This document shows positions 41,265 to 53,806 of a stretch of 64,000 bases of DNA, in pieces. Position 1 is the first letter of the stretch; each line of letters begins with the position of its first letter. The position numbers were made by a program, and so were the translations under genes. Below the pieces are notes generated by a model that saw only the letters and a list, made by a program, of their open reading frames with translations, searched no databases and was not told the DNA's origin. This DNA is from Antedon mediterranea (Eukaryota; Echinodermata; Crinoidea; Comatulida; Antedonidae): contig NC_092679.1 of the NCBI RefSeq assembly GCF_964355755.1, positions 16,730,932 through 16,794,931 on the forward strand, given 5' to 3'.

Positions 41265-42070
41265 TGCTGATCGGCAGTGACCTTTTCACGCTTACCTGAT
41301 CGGCAGTGACTTTTCTACTCTTCCCTGATCGGCAGTGACCTTTTTCACTCTTCCCTGATTGAGAGTGACCTTTTTTCACTCTTCCCTGATCGGCAGTGAT
41401 CTTTTTCACTCTTCCCTGATCGGCAGTGACCTTTCACTCTTCCCTGATCGGCAGTGACCTTTGTCACTCTTCCCTTATCGGCAGTGACCTTTGTCACTCT
41501 TCCCTGATCGGCAGTGACCTTTGTCACTCTTCCCTGATTGGCGGTGACCTTTGTCACCCTTCCCTAATTGGCAATAACCTTTGTCACTCTTCCTTGATCG
41601 GCAGTGACCTTTTTCACTCTTCCCTGATCGGCAGTGACATTTGTCACTCTTCCGTGATCGGCAGACCTTTGTCACTCTTCCCTGATCGGCGATTCGGCAC
41701 TGATCTTTATCACTCTTCTCTGATCGGCGGTGACCTTTGTCACTCTTCCTTGATCGGCAGTGACCATTTTCACTCTTCCCTGATTGGCGGTGACCTTTGT
41801 CACTCTTCCCTGATCGGCAGTGACCATTTTCACTCTTCCCTGATCAGCGGTGACCTTTTTCACTCTTCCCTGATCGGCAGTGACCATTTTCACTCTTCCC
41901 CGATCAGCGGTGACCTTTTTCACTCTTCCTTGACTGACAGTGACCTTTTTCACACTTCCCTGATCGGCAGTGACCTTTTTAAATCTTCCCCGATCGGCAG
42001 TGACCCTTTTTCACTCTACCCCGATCGGCAGTGACCCCTTTTCATTCTTCCCCGATCGGCAGTGACCCTT
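41265..42070 (+). repeat. 30-bp minisatellite (about 27 units)
   Basis: The unit is CTGATCGGCAGTGACCTTTT plus TCACTCTTCC. Each unit carries a small inverted repeat, AGTGA ... TCACT. The period is a multiple of three and several frames lack stops, giving spurious open frames on both strands. Confidence 0.95.
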
Positions 42071-42254
42071 TTTTTTAGAAAAGTGGGATGAACATTAATA
42101 TAAGACAAAAAAAGAACATCAGTAATCGTCATCAATATATTGTGCTATGTTACTATGTAAACATTTATATTATTTTGTACTTACTAAAATAACGGCTTGT
42201 GTTACAGTATATAACACATTGTTTTCATTTATTATGCTTCACAAGACAGACGCA

Positions 42255-42785
42255 GACACATGAAAGTATGACGTGATCTATAATGTGACAGTATTATGAC
42301 GTAATCTATAACGTGAAAGTATTTGACGTGATCTATAACTGATGTGATAGTATTATGACGTAATATATAAGGTGAAAGTATTATGACGTGATCTATAACG
42401 TGAAAGTATTATGACGTGACAGTATTAAATATTATGACGTGATCTATAACGTGAAAGTATTATGACGTGATCTATAACGTGAAAGTATTATGACGTGATC
42501 TATAACGTGAAAGTATTATGACGTGTCCTATAACGTGAAAGTATTATGACGTGTTCTATAACGTGACAGTATTAACTATTATGACGTGATCTATAACGTA
42601 AAAGTATTATGACGTAATCTATAACGTGACAATATTATGACGTAATCTATAACGTGATATTATTATGACGTGATCTATAACGTGACAGCATTATGATGTA
42701 ATCTATAATGTGAAAGTATTGTGACGTGATCTATATCTTGAAAGTATTATGACGTAACCTATAACAAGAAATATTTAACATGATC
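42255..42785 (+). repeat. 28-bp minisatellite rich in TGACGT
   Basis: The unit is about TATTATGACGTGATCTATAA plus CGTGAAAG, some 18 copies with length variants. Nearly every unit has a TGACGT core, the CREB/ATF half-site. It lies downstream of paralogue 3. Confidence 0.9.
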
Positions 42786-43605
42786 TAAACTAGTAGGCCT
42801 GGTTAAAGATTAGTGTAAAAGGCATTCCATGCGTTACAGGCGGTTAAGGCTTATATATTATACAGTAACAATTATAAGATACCTTAAAACTAATGAATAC
42901 CATGATCTACAAAAGTATAAAGTGGAATAATGATTGTATTATAATATGGATGTTCTAATCTCTAATAACATTATATGACTAGTAAAGTTATTATATATAT
43001 TATGTAGTTTCAACATTGTTTAAATATTTTAATAATACTGTAATAATATACGAATGTTTGGAGTATCAACTTTCCCATTATGATTATACACATGTTAGCA
43101 TACTAAGTGGACGCCATTTATATCGATTGCAATGATTAATATCAAGTACCATAATAAGATAATACGTGGAATGTTGGAGTCCACCAGCGGACGTTTTATC
43201 GTTTGATAATGTACGGTTGATAAAGATTTAACAACCCGTTCCATTCATCATAAACATTGACGAGTATTTATTTATTTATAGGCCTATACAGTATACAATT
43301 TCACAGTGTAAAAGGCAGTTTAGATCTAGAAGATCAGGTGATCTTTGCTTTAGTTCAAGTAAGATTGTTTGGCAATCAAGGTATATTTAGCAAATCATAA
43401 TTTGGTACATTTATTTACATAATGCAAGACATTTGACATTTACATGTTAAGACCAACCTGCGGTCATGGTGCATGCTATGTTATGTTTTGTTGATTGTAT
43501 ATTGTTAAAATAATTGTTTATGTATGTGTTTACAAGGCGGCTCCTTGATCACAGTATCTGCTATTTGTTGTTAGCCACAGTAAACAAAACACTCTATTCT
43601 AAATT
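42786..43605. other. 3' flank of paralogue 3
   Basis: AT-rich DNA downstream of the stop codon. An inverted AATAAA-type signal (TTTATTTATTT) lies near 43266-43278, about 330 bp beyond the stop, and could end the transcript. Nothing else was recognised. Confidence 0.4.
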
Positions 43606-46600
43606 CTACTTTAGTGGCTTTCGGCAAACACCACAGTTTTGATTGTTACTTTCTAATTGTCGGAAACAACTTCCACAACATGCGTGCGAACAGTACACTG
43701 GAGACTTCTTATTCCGCAGAGGTCCCCAACAAATTGGACATTTCTGATCATGATCGCTGGCAAACTGATCTGTAGGCCAAGCATTACTGTGTATGCCTAC
43801 ACTTGAGAGATTATCCTGGAAGTCTTCTTCAAGAAATGCAGAAGAGAAGTACCCAGTATCCATTGAACTTCTCGACAGTAATGTTGGATCACTAGTCGGG
43901 ATATTTGTGTTCAATTGCGGCAATCTTTCTTCGATTAAAGAAATCCCCCTTTCATCCCAGTCTACTATTCGAATCTCCCTTACATGTTTAGTTGGTTTCA
44001 CCAAGAATCTAGAAAGTGCATTTACAAATGATTTTGCAAAAACACTACGTGGTATACCATAAGAAGCTGTAGATCAAAAGAAAATGGTGTAAGAAAGTCA
44101 ATACACAAGAAATAATAAGCAATACTGCATGCTTTACGAGTATACCATCATTATGTCACTTTTAAACTACGCACTTTTGCCGCAACGCAACGTAAGCACA
44201 TACTCTTCTATTAATTTCGCACCCCCCTCTTACGAAAAAATAAATGATCATTGTTGCAACGTGCGCAATATGTCTACGGCACCATGATTACGTCACTAGC
44301 TCTGGCACGCAAGGTTATATTCTTACGGCACTTTGCGCCGATACGTTGCGTCTACATCTTGTTGCGTCCTAATGAGAACGAAGCTTTAAGAGCGTTCTTT
44401 TGCAGCATATATAATTGATTGATAATGTTTATCTATACCCATAACTTGCCAACACATTATTAAAGACTTACCTGTTCCAAGAAGTGGCAGTACAATCGAA
44501 TTTGCAGAGAGATTATCTCGTCCAGCTTTAAATATTTTGAACAACATTCCTTCAAGAAGTTGTTCTGTGCCATATTCATTCCAACGAGGAACCACGGCAT
44601 TTACAACATGTGAGCAAGCAATGCCTTCATCAACGTCCACCCATACAATCTCACCATCTCTCACATTTCCATGATTCATGATCCAACGGGCACATTGTGA
44701 TTTGAACTTTGGCCCACAAAGTTCACTAATTTGTCCTGCAATACCTTGATTACATTGCAGTCCGTTATCTGATGAGCAGACAATGACACTTGCAAATTCA
44801 TCGAGGATGTTACTTTTTGTCCCGATAACTTTAACATTTTTAACTGTAATTTCGAAGATTTTACGACTACCAGAGCACATAGAATCGGAAAAATCACAAC
44901 CACCTCTCTGTCCATTACCTCTTTTAGAATTAGCTGAGGGAAACGATCTCTTGGGGATCACAGCACTATCAAACTGATGTCCATTTGTTATCCCTGTTGG
45001 TTTCCTACTGCTTGGTTGATGAACACTCCCATTACGTGGTAAGGGGTTTGTTCGAGTATCCGACGAGTTAGGCTTTACTTTTTGGACTGCTTGTGAAGTG
45101 GTGGCAGTCAAATATCTACTACTACCAGGAGAACCAAGCATCTCTCTAAATTTGGTCTTAGCAGAATTAATATCTTTACTCTTTCCATAGATATAGAATT
45201 TGTTTCCAATTACTTTTACCAATACAGATTTTGATTGAGTCAACTCTTTTTCTGCAGGAATATATTGCTTTGAATCTGCTTCCTCTGGTGTCAGGGTAAA
45301 CATTTCTTCTTCAGTATTTAACTCGATGGTGTCTGTTAAATTTCTAAATTCCTTAGTAGCTTCTTGTAGCCCCTTGGTATTATCAGATACATTTGATTTT
45401 ATGATAACTGCTGTTCCTTTTTGATTGATGGTAACTTTATTTTTTCGTTGTATGTGATCCAAATCACTGGAATGAACTTTTTGAACATAATTCAATAGGT
45501 TTTCTGATCCCTTTACCGTGTGTGTTGTACTTGAGTGTTGAAAATGAGTGTTACTATTAAAAGAATGAGTAGAATCTTGCGTGTCTTTACTCTTTGAGTC
45601 ATGTTTTGTTAATGAAGGATTGTTATGGATGCCTGTTCTCTTTGACGCCGTTGATGAAACTGACGTTGATGTTTTTCCACTAGAAGGTCCAAGCATCTGT
45701 TTAAGTTTACTTTTAGCAGCATCGATGTCAGGTCGTGTTCCATAGAAGTAGAATTTTCTTCCTACGACCTTCACCAGTAGTCGCATTGATTCGGTCAATT
45801 CTTTTTCGGCAACAAAATAATTCTTCGATTCTGCTTCTTCTAAGGTCAATGTAACAACTTCTTCTTTAGTCTCTGATGTAACCTTTTTTATTAAGTTCTT
45901 CAGTTCTTCAACAGCTTCATGAGTGTTATCGGATCCAACTGATTTGACGGTAACAGTTGTTTGGCTTGTCCTATCAAAATTTACTTTATTTTGACGTTGC
46001 ATCCGATCTAATTCTTCATGATGGAAAACTTGAATATAATTTAAAGCGTCCTCTTTACCTTGTACACTGATTGGTCGACTTGAATCACTGATTGTTTTTC
46101 TGTTGACACCTTTTGGTTTAGGACATTTCTCTTCTTCGTAATCCATTTTTTCACTGTCATCACTTGAAAATACATCTTCCACTTTATCTTTAAATTGTAC
46201 ATCGATTGTTGACCTGTTGGTACCTTTGGGTTTTGAACATTCTTCGTCACTTGAAAAAACATCTTCCACTTTTCCATTAGAATATACATCACATAGATTC
46301 TGTTGCCGACCGGAGTATCCACTAGTAGAAGTATGTGCCTCTTCTGACCTTTGATTAGAAACTTGCACTGTTCTTGTTTCATATTTAGTCTTCGAGTCGT
46401 GTTTTGTAGCTGTCGTTGAGTGATTGCTATTTCCACTAGAAGAGGTTGTAGACTGTGAAGACGTGGTGCCACTAGAAGATCCAAGCATCTGTCTAAGTTT
46501 GCGTTTAGCAGCATCGATGTCAGGTCGTGTTCCATGGAAGTAGAATTTTTTTCCTATGACTTTCACCAGTAGTTGCACTGAGTTGGTCAATTCTTTTTCT

Positions 46601-48269
46601 GCAGCAGAATAATTCTTTGATTGAGCTTCCTCTGAGGTCAAGGCAACCACTTCTTGTTCAGTCTCTGTTAACACCTTTTCAACCAGGTTCCTCAATTTGT
46701 CTGCTGCTTTATGAATATTACCAGAACCAGCTGATTTTATGATGACAGTGTTTTGATTTGTCTGATCAACAGTTACTTTGTGTTGACGTTGAATCCTATT
46801 TAAGTCTTCAAAATGGACAGCTTGGATATAATTCAATGCATCCTCTTTACACTGTATACTGATTGGTTGACTTGAGTCACTGGTTGTTGGTCTGCTGTTA
46901 CCTTTAGTTTCTGAGCTTTCATCTTCGCAATCCATGGTTCCACTGTCGTCACTTGAAAATACATCTTCCACGTCCTCATTAGACGATGCATTGCCTGTAC
47001 CTCTATGTTGTTGCCAAGTGGAGTAAGCATCGCTATTGGATGTGTATGCTTTTTGTGACGTTTGATGCCATTGAGTTGCAAACCGTTTCTCCTGAAACAA
47101 ATATTTAAAAGTTTTAAAATTGATTTTTTTTGTGGAAAGTTTTTATATATTAGATAACAAATCTTGTGAATAAATCCTTTAACAATCCAGGTATTTACTT
47201 TTGAAGACATCTATTAACAAATAGGAAACAAATTATTGTTGATGTTACACTACCATTTTGGTTGTCCTTGCTTCTTTGGTTTGTAGGTGAACTTTGACAT
47301 TTCCAATGACATGACACCTTGATGACCTCATTAACGAAGATGCCACTGTGATGGAAAATAAAAAGAAAGTGAAAACAAAATTATTTTACACATGTAGAGA
47401 GTTTTTGGAGATGCTTCTTTGTGAAGTATGATTAAAACAGCTCTGTCTTTTTTTGAATTGCCCCGTGTGGGATGATTAAAGAATTTTGAATTGAATTGAA
47501 TTGAATTGTCTACACTATCAAACTTTATGTGACAAAACAAATGTGATGTGCCCATATATGGACACGATGACGTCACTTTTTAGTGATTATTCAATCTCAT
47601 ATAATTTAGTGACTACTGTTTTACATGATATCCACTAATTAAATTTAAATTTACGACCACATCAATTCTATAAAGGGAATTTAAGTCATCTATGATCTTT
47701 GTTAATACAGTACAAACTTTATTGCGGCAATAGAGGGCAGTGTAGGGGTTTTTCTGTATTGGAAATGCAATTTGTCGTATTCGAGTGGGACCGTTGAGTA
47801 GTAATGGCATACTGACTCAATGGCATATTTATGATGTGTTTGTCCCAGAAGTTGATTGGCTGTGCTAGGGGTACGCGCTTACCCCTTCTGACATCTAACT
47901 ATTAATGTTATATGTATTGTTAGCGTTCTGTTTAAAAACAATCCTGGATTTTCCCGCCCCGCAAGATTTAAACCTACCGTCAGGATTATCAAACATGATA
48001 ACTGCTGTGTCTTCATCAACCCTTATGATCGTATTTATATCACCACCACCATTTCGTCTTTTTCCAAAGTAAAGTTCCAGCTTGTCCTCGCTGTACCCAT
48101 TAATCTCTTTGATACCAGTCACCAGCACAGAATTTGGATGCTCCACACACCTTACAGGATCCATCACACACCCTTCTATTCCGAACAAGACATGTACATT
48201 AGAGGGAATTGTCATTTGTGTTTTATCGGAACCTTTTCCCTTTACAATAGACATGTTTATGAGGTGCAT
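43606..48269 (-). CDS. RRM - triple KH-like - macrodomain - RING protein (paralogue 3)
   Basis: Exons 47978-48269, 47254-47345, 44472-47091 and 43606-44066 join in frame to 1154 aa. An N-terminal RRM (SVLVTGIK, LYFGKRRNGGGDI, AVIMFDN) is completed in exon 2. Exon 3 has three repeats of about 128 residues (about 206-333, 470-597, 655-782), each with an ALNYIQ-type start, a KVTVDQ strand, an AEKELT helix and VKVIGKKFYFHG; they resemble the KH-like domains of PARP14/DTX3L. The acidic motif VEDVFSSD occurs three times. The macrodomain (about 875-1050) has VIVCSSDN, QGIAGQIS, VVPRWN and LPLLGTG. The C-terminal RING (1111-1150) shows CPIC, CSH, CCGSC and CGVC with all C3HC4 ligands. Its glycine-rich ADP-ribose loop is poorer than in paralogue 2. 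Start: first ATG at 48269; a second ATG lies five codons later, and an overlapping out-of-frame ATG precedes both. Confidence 0.85.
44170..44385. mobile_element. Decayed MITE family 2 relative
   Basis: GCCGCAACGCAACGTAAGCA at the left and GTTGCGTCCTAATGAGAACG then AAGCTTTAAG at the right resemble, inverted, the element at 4180-8557. It lies in the last intron of paralogue 3. Confidence 0.5.
47440..47507 (+). repeat. LINE 3' tail fragment
   Basis: GCCCCGTGTGGGATGATTAA followed by four GAATT units, the same kind of tail as the LINE at 4340-8524. It directly abuts a MITE family 1 fragment. Confidence 0.6.
47508..47577. mobile_element. MITE family 1, left fragment
   Basis: Begins TGTCTACACTATCAAACTTT and runs to GTGCCCATATATGGACACGA; the right half is missing. 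It lies in intron 1 of paralogue 3. Confidence 0.75.
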
Positions 48270-48477
48270 AGACAAAAGGTCATGGTGATAAAAAATTAAA
48301 GATTTAGATACAACGGACTGACCGTCTGACGGCAAACAATGAGTTGGATTAGAGATGCAAGTAAGGGAAACTGTACGCCTACCAATGGGTTCTGCGGCCG
48401 ATATTTGTCAGCTCATGGTGTCAACCGAGGAGCAAAAAAGTGACTTAACTCTATTTTAGGTAATTCCATTTTCTTAT

Positions 48478-48560
48478 AATCAATCAATCAAAATAACATT
48501 TATTTCCGTCATTCATACACAAACATAGGCTATGATTTCTTACAATAGGCCTATACAAAC
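48478..48560 (-). repeat. LINE 3' tail fragment
   Basis: Read on the minus strand it ends GGAAATAAATGTTATTTTGA followed by TTGA units, a CR1/L2-type terminus. No coding part remains. Confidence 0.45.
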
Positions 48561-48960
48561 ATAAAAGAGCCACAGGTTTAAAAAAGAAAAGCTTGTGCTG
48601 ACAGTGAAGGAGACAGGTGCTACATTCTTTCACTAGAATAGAATTATACTAATTCCTGCGTGAATAGCCTAGCTACATTGGTGGCTCAGGCTCAGAGCAT
48701 TTTAGTCTTTGGCTTAGAATTCTTCGTAGTTTATCAGTAATTATTCAATACAAATAATTAGGTTGATAAGAGATTCTGAAGTCGACCACGAAAAGTATAT
48801 TTTCATGGGCAATCCAGACGTTTTCCCGCCGGCAGCCTCATAGTGCCAACGCCCTACAGAGTCTAATCCTTGGCCACATGTGCGCGCCTAAATACATAAA
48901 TAAACCGCAACCCTCCCGACTCAATCATCTGAAAAACTTACTAATATTTATATTACTTAC

Positions 48961-49020
48961 CCTTTCAAGCTTCCTCTGAAGAACTATACGACCACCACAC
49001 TAATTTAGTTCAGATTCAGT
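48961..49020 (-). other. Candidate non-coding first exon of paralogue 3
   Basis: The minus strand carries a strong donor, GAAAGG|GTAAGTAATA, ending at 48961. Frames before it are closed, so it would be 5' UTR. The partner acceptor before 48269 is not clear. Confidence 0.35.
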
Positions 49021-49495
49021 CTGAAGTCCATCAAACTTACACTCTACTAATGGATAAACCAAATGATGTAATAATTCTATTTTCAATGCATTTGTTATTC
49101 TAATAATCCTGGGAATTCCAGTGGGGAATTTTCTTATCGATAACGTATAGCGCCCTCTTTAAACCCATTGAAAACTTGTTTTTAGAGTTTCCGGCCATAA
49201 TATTATATCCACACATTAATTTGTGTTTTTGAGTCGAGTTTATAAAATAAAGTTAGAGTTCAACCAAATTTGTTTATTCGTAGGCCCTACTGTTTTATTA
49301 TTTTGCTATGAGTTGCTGACCGGAAAAGTTGGGGGTGGTTTACTATTTTCAGATGCCTAATTTAAGATTAGTAATAGTAACCCACTACTCTAATAGTAAC
49401 CCCCATTCTAATAGTAACCCACCAACTCAAAGAATAATAACACAGGGTTACCATTAGAATAATTACGGTATTCCATAAACATGTCGTATTAATAC

Positions 49496-50105
49496 ATTAG
49501 GGAGGTTTCGCAACCTTACGAATACGATAACGAAAACGGATACGTCATACATTTGTGAAACTTTTGAGCTGATCCCCATTTCATATTCGTAAAGCGTAAA
49601 AGCGTCATAATAGGGAGGTTTCGCAACCTTACGAATACGATAACGACAACGGATACGTCCACGCACACGTATTCGTTTTTCGTAAGCCAGTAAAAATCTG
49701 TTTCGCATTGCAACAAAATATGACTGCGGTAAATTTGAGCGAAACGCAGGTACGTGTTGCTTGGTGCTTGGCTGCCTAGGCCTAGCGTAACATCAAAGCG
49801 AGTGAAGACTTTAAAAACTGCTATTTATCAAAGTTGACCTGGCATTTTAGTAAATTACTTTAGTAAATTACTTTCAATAAAGGTATAATTATATTATAGT
49901 CATGAATCATTCCTGATTTAAATGCAAAATGTGCAAAATAGATCAAAAACTATACTCGTTTTGTAGTTACGAATATGACTGGTGATATTCGTCAACACGA
50001 ATACGCTTTACGAATATGAAATGGGGATCAGCTCAAAAGTTTCACAAATGTGTGACGTATCCGTTTTCGTTATCGTATTCGTAAGGTTGCGAAACCTCCC
50101 TATTG
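49496..50105. mobile_element. Foldback element with inverted repeats over 100 bp
   Basis: TAGGGAGGTTTCGCAACCTT (49498 on) and its inverse at the right end (to about 50102) continue as near-perfect complements for about 100 bp, through CTGATCCCCATTTCATATTC. The first about 60 bp of the left arm are repeated again at 49613. The centre is non-coding. Confidence 0.85.
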
Positions 50106-50340
50106 AGGCAGTTTTAACTTGTTTGATTTTTTCTATCTACCCTTGAAGCTCTTTGATTTATATAAATAGGCTAATTAGTACATGTAGGCCTATTTTATGG
50201 GGCTATCATCAAATCTTGAATGGTAATTATACCTCCTCCATCAATACAAAAAAAATGAATAGAAAATGAATTATAAGACAAGAGCTTGTAGTTTTTACCT
50301 TATCGGTTGTATTTTATTTAGTTTCATTAACATCGTGTTC

Positions 50341-50415
50341 ACGATCTCTATTTAAAACTAAGATATCTCTATTTAAAACTAAGATATCTCTATTTAAAAC
50401 TAAGATATCTCTATT
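50341..50415 (+). repeat. Short tandem repeat (23 bp, about 3 units)
   Basis: CTCTATTTAAAACTAAGATAT is repeated three times in a row with almost no change. Too short to assign a role. Confidence 0.85.
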
Positions 50416-51700
50416 GCTTGAATAAATGACAGCTTGGCGCGCCATACTTTAAGAGGATCGTTGTATAGTGTCAAGTTTGGTTTTCTACATTGACGTTGCA
50501 ATGATAGCTAAACTCCGCGGTAAATCTGGTTATCTATTGGCGAAGGTTGCCAGATTTCCGAGAACGAATTTCGGAATTGTTCGGGTTTTTCACGAATGAA
50601 AAATCATGTTGTTTCCGACAAACAATGGTCGTGGAAGATTATAATGTTTATGATACTTCGCTCTACTAACACTACAGACGACTTACAAGTTCTACAAATT
50701 AATAATAAAAAACACGATAGTAGGTGTTCAATATATATTTCAATGCACTTTAAAGTAATTTACAAATTATAACTTATAAGCATGCGTTTCATTTAATTGT
50801 TTTCAAGAATTAAGTGTTGTAATAATAGGCCTATTTATTTATAAAATTGATTTATTTGTAATAGCAGCAAAATAATTATTACTAGAGTAAGAGAATTTTT
50901 TAAGCAAGCATGACTATTACTTTCCCCAGCTTGCATTGCAATATTTGCCGAACAAACTTTATTATTGTCATTATTTAAAATGTTAAATTACCGTACTGTA
51001 AACGGCAGATCTTAGTAGTAATGATAGTGTTGATTTATATTCTTGTTTAAATTAACAAGTTAGGCCTAGGTTTAATAACATAAGTAAGTTCATTATTCAT
51101 AGCATTGTACTAAGATTCATTAAAACACTATACTTCATTTTAATAGTTATCTGAAATATTATATTATCAATAACATACAGTGTTAAATGACGTTATTATT
51201 GCATTCATGAATAGCATTTATAACAGTTGTTACCGAGGCCGCATGTCAAGAGATGTTCACCCCGCCACGATCTAATTTTAAGTTGTTTAAAAGGAATGAG
51301 AGTTAAAAGATCAAAATTTCCAGGGGATTCAATCATTTTAGGAATAACTAGCTAAAATACCACGATTCTGAATTATCTTCTTTCATTCTGTTACATAGAT
51401 CACCTAGATGAACACATTCAAGTGTTATAGATAACTAAATGTCCTCTTGATTATGCTTGATTGTACATGTTCTGGTGGTGCATCCAGAATGGATTTTGCT
51501 TCGTCCGATTGTCATTTAAAAAAAGAATAAAGGTTTGTCATGTACAAAATAAGAACATCCTCTTTGATAATATACAGAGTAACTTGATGAGTTGTGAGAT
51601 AGTTCCATCAAAACGTATTCATGAAAAGAAAAGACAGATAAATAAATGCCATATCTGAAAGCAAGGTAGATTCAACTTTAAAGTAACAACTGTGGTCATA
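50416..51700. other. Intergenic, nothing recognised
   Basis: AT-rich sequence with scattered short open frames (longest 65 codons at 51461) that show no domain or composition expected of coding DNA. Confidence 0.5.
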
Positions 51701-51718
51701 TCAGGTTGACTGTTTTTA

Positions 51719-53545
51719 CCTAAACTAAAATGTTGAGAACATCATCTTGGTATTAACTTCTTGGGTAGGTTCCAGCACATGAAAAGAAAAAATAATTCTA
51801 AAGTATAAACAAAACTAGACTCGAATTTAAATGTGACTCGTTGTTGTACCTGAAATATTAAAACATAATCTTGAAATTATTGGTGATGAGTTGCTTCCCG
51901 TTCATGAAAAGACAAAAAGAAAACGTTTAATTTAAATTTTAAAACTGTCAGTGGTTGTTTTTACCTAAAATGTTGGAGACATAATCTTAATATTAACTTC
52001 TTGGTGATGAGTTGTGGAACTTCCGGAAAATGAAAGGAAAAATAGAATTACAAAGTTATATAAAAAATTATATTTGTATGTAAAACGCTTAGGCTAATTA
52101 CTTCAACTCGAATTTATAAACAAATGTTGCTAACATCATCATGTCGACTTCTTGTTGGTAAGTCGTAGTAATAGTGCTCTCGCCAATTAATGAAAAGAAA
52201 GAATTATCAATGTTTTAAACATAACAAAACTAAACCATACATTGGTATTGGTATTGGCTTGTAATAGCTCAATCATGGCTCTAACAATATTAGATTGCCT
52301 TGGCTAGACTAGAGTAGTATAACGTGATTAAATGTTCATACCTAAAATGTTGATATTGACTTGATTATGTCGTGTCGCCATCAGAAAGCATTTATAAAAA
52401 AAACCCAATAATTATTACACACTTAAAACAAATAAAGTTTGGTGGATAAAGTTGTAGTTAACAAATGTGACTCTTCTTACCTAAAATGTTACACCAGCTT
52501 GGTGTCGATTGTTGATGTAGTTCCCCCGATAAGTATGAATGAAAAACAACATTTAAAAATAAACACTTTATTAGTTATTGATTTTAGCTACGTGTATGTA
52601 TACAGGCCACCACACAAATATTAATTACTCTATTACACGGTTATAAACAAATCAATTTTACGTTTTTTAATATTTTGGTGGATAGAGTTTTAGATAATAA
52701 TTATGACTGCTCTTACCTAATATTATGTTGACAACATTAGCCTGGTGGTATCAAGGTCTTGTTGATTTTAGTTTACTCGACAAGTATCAACGAAAAAAAT
52801 AAAGAAAACAGTTTAGCTATATTTACCTAGGTGCGCTTATAAAAGATACACATATTTTCCACAAAAATATTTAAAGAAATAGTATTTGATTAGCGGTATT
52901 AAAAATAAATTTGAATAATTTTGTTTACCTGAAATGATGTATCTCTTGATCATCATTTTGTAGTCGTCGCAGGTTTGTATGAAAATAAAATATAACAAGT
53001 TAAGTATACAGTAATAAAATGAGGATTTATTTTAGTAGGAAAAACGTTTAAAATGTAATAAAATAATATAGATCGATGTATTACAATCTTAAATACAATA
53101 GAGTAATAATTTACCTATCTTGGTTTAAAGGATGATTGTGAATAAACGTCATGTACTTTTTAGCAAGACTGTATCGTCGTAACATAAAAATAGAGAAAAA
53201 ATATAATTAATATAAGAAAAGTGATGTTTTATAAACGCGAGAGCTTTTTGTTATGTTTTTGATTACAATATATTGAAATATAAAAATTATAATAAAGAAT
53301 TATAATTAAAAATTATAGGACATCTAACCTTGTTTAAACAAATAAAAGAGTTTTTTATTACTTTTTTTTTATAATAGGCCTATGTTAAAAATAGAAACTA
53401 TAAGTCTTATATTAAAATACATTACAAGGAAAAATTTAAAATTAACAAATTGTATATACTTACTTTTTTACAATACTTACCAATAGCAACTTAAAATGTT
53501 CGTTTTTAAAATAATGTTTTGTGAGCTTCATCTCTTTTGTAATTT
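51719..53545 (-). repeat. Array of about ten diverged exon-like modules
   Basis: On the minus strand the string AACATTTTAGGTAA or a variant recurs, with GT of the donor-like site at about 51719, 51849, 51964, 52341, 52480, 52716, 52929, 53115 and 53480; a decayed copy lies near 52122. Each is preceded, about 45-75 bases earlier, by a T-rich tract with TTTCAT and often an AG. Spacing grows from about 115 to 365 bp toward the kinase gene. Translations of the modules are not conserved, so a coding role is unlikely. See findings. Confidence 0.6.
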
Positions 53546-53744
53546 TATTTAAAATGTTTAATTAAGAATGAACTTAAAAAAGAAACACACATAAATTGGC
53601 GGGATTTTATTATTAATGTTCTTGATTGTCATTTTAATACTATTTATTATCAATATTTTCATTATTACTATATTATTATTATTTTATTATAATCATTATT
53701 GAACCATAATTAATATTAATGTATTCTTATTATTATATCTGAGC

Positions 53745-53750
53745 TTTATT
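53745..53750 (-). terminator. Kinase polyadenylation signal
   Basis: AATAAA on the minus strand about 57 bp after the stop codon of the kinase gene. Confidence 0.65.
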
Positions 53751-53806
53751 TGTTTATATTGTTTATATGTTAATATGTTAATAATTAAAAACTATATTTA
53801 AAAAAA

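Noticed and set aside
41345-42034. Repetitive open frames on both strands (SDLCHSSLIG-like and TADQGRV-like)
   Set aside because: Translation of the 30-bp minisatellite; no start context, splice signals or domain.
41265-42785. CRISPR-like arrays of direct repeats
   Set aside because: Repeats are contiguous without unique spacers, and the DNA is eukaryotic.
51719-53545. Spliced-leader RNA genes or box C/D snoRNA cluster
   Set aside because: The sequence before the donor is not conserved as a leader would be, no Sm-site is consistent, and C/D box pairs with terminal stems do not recur.
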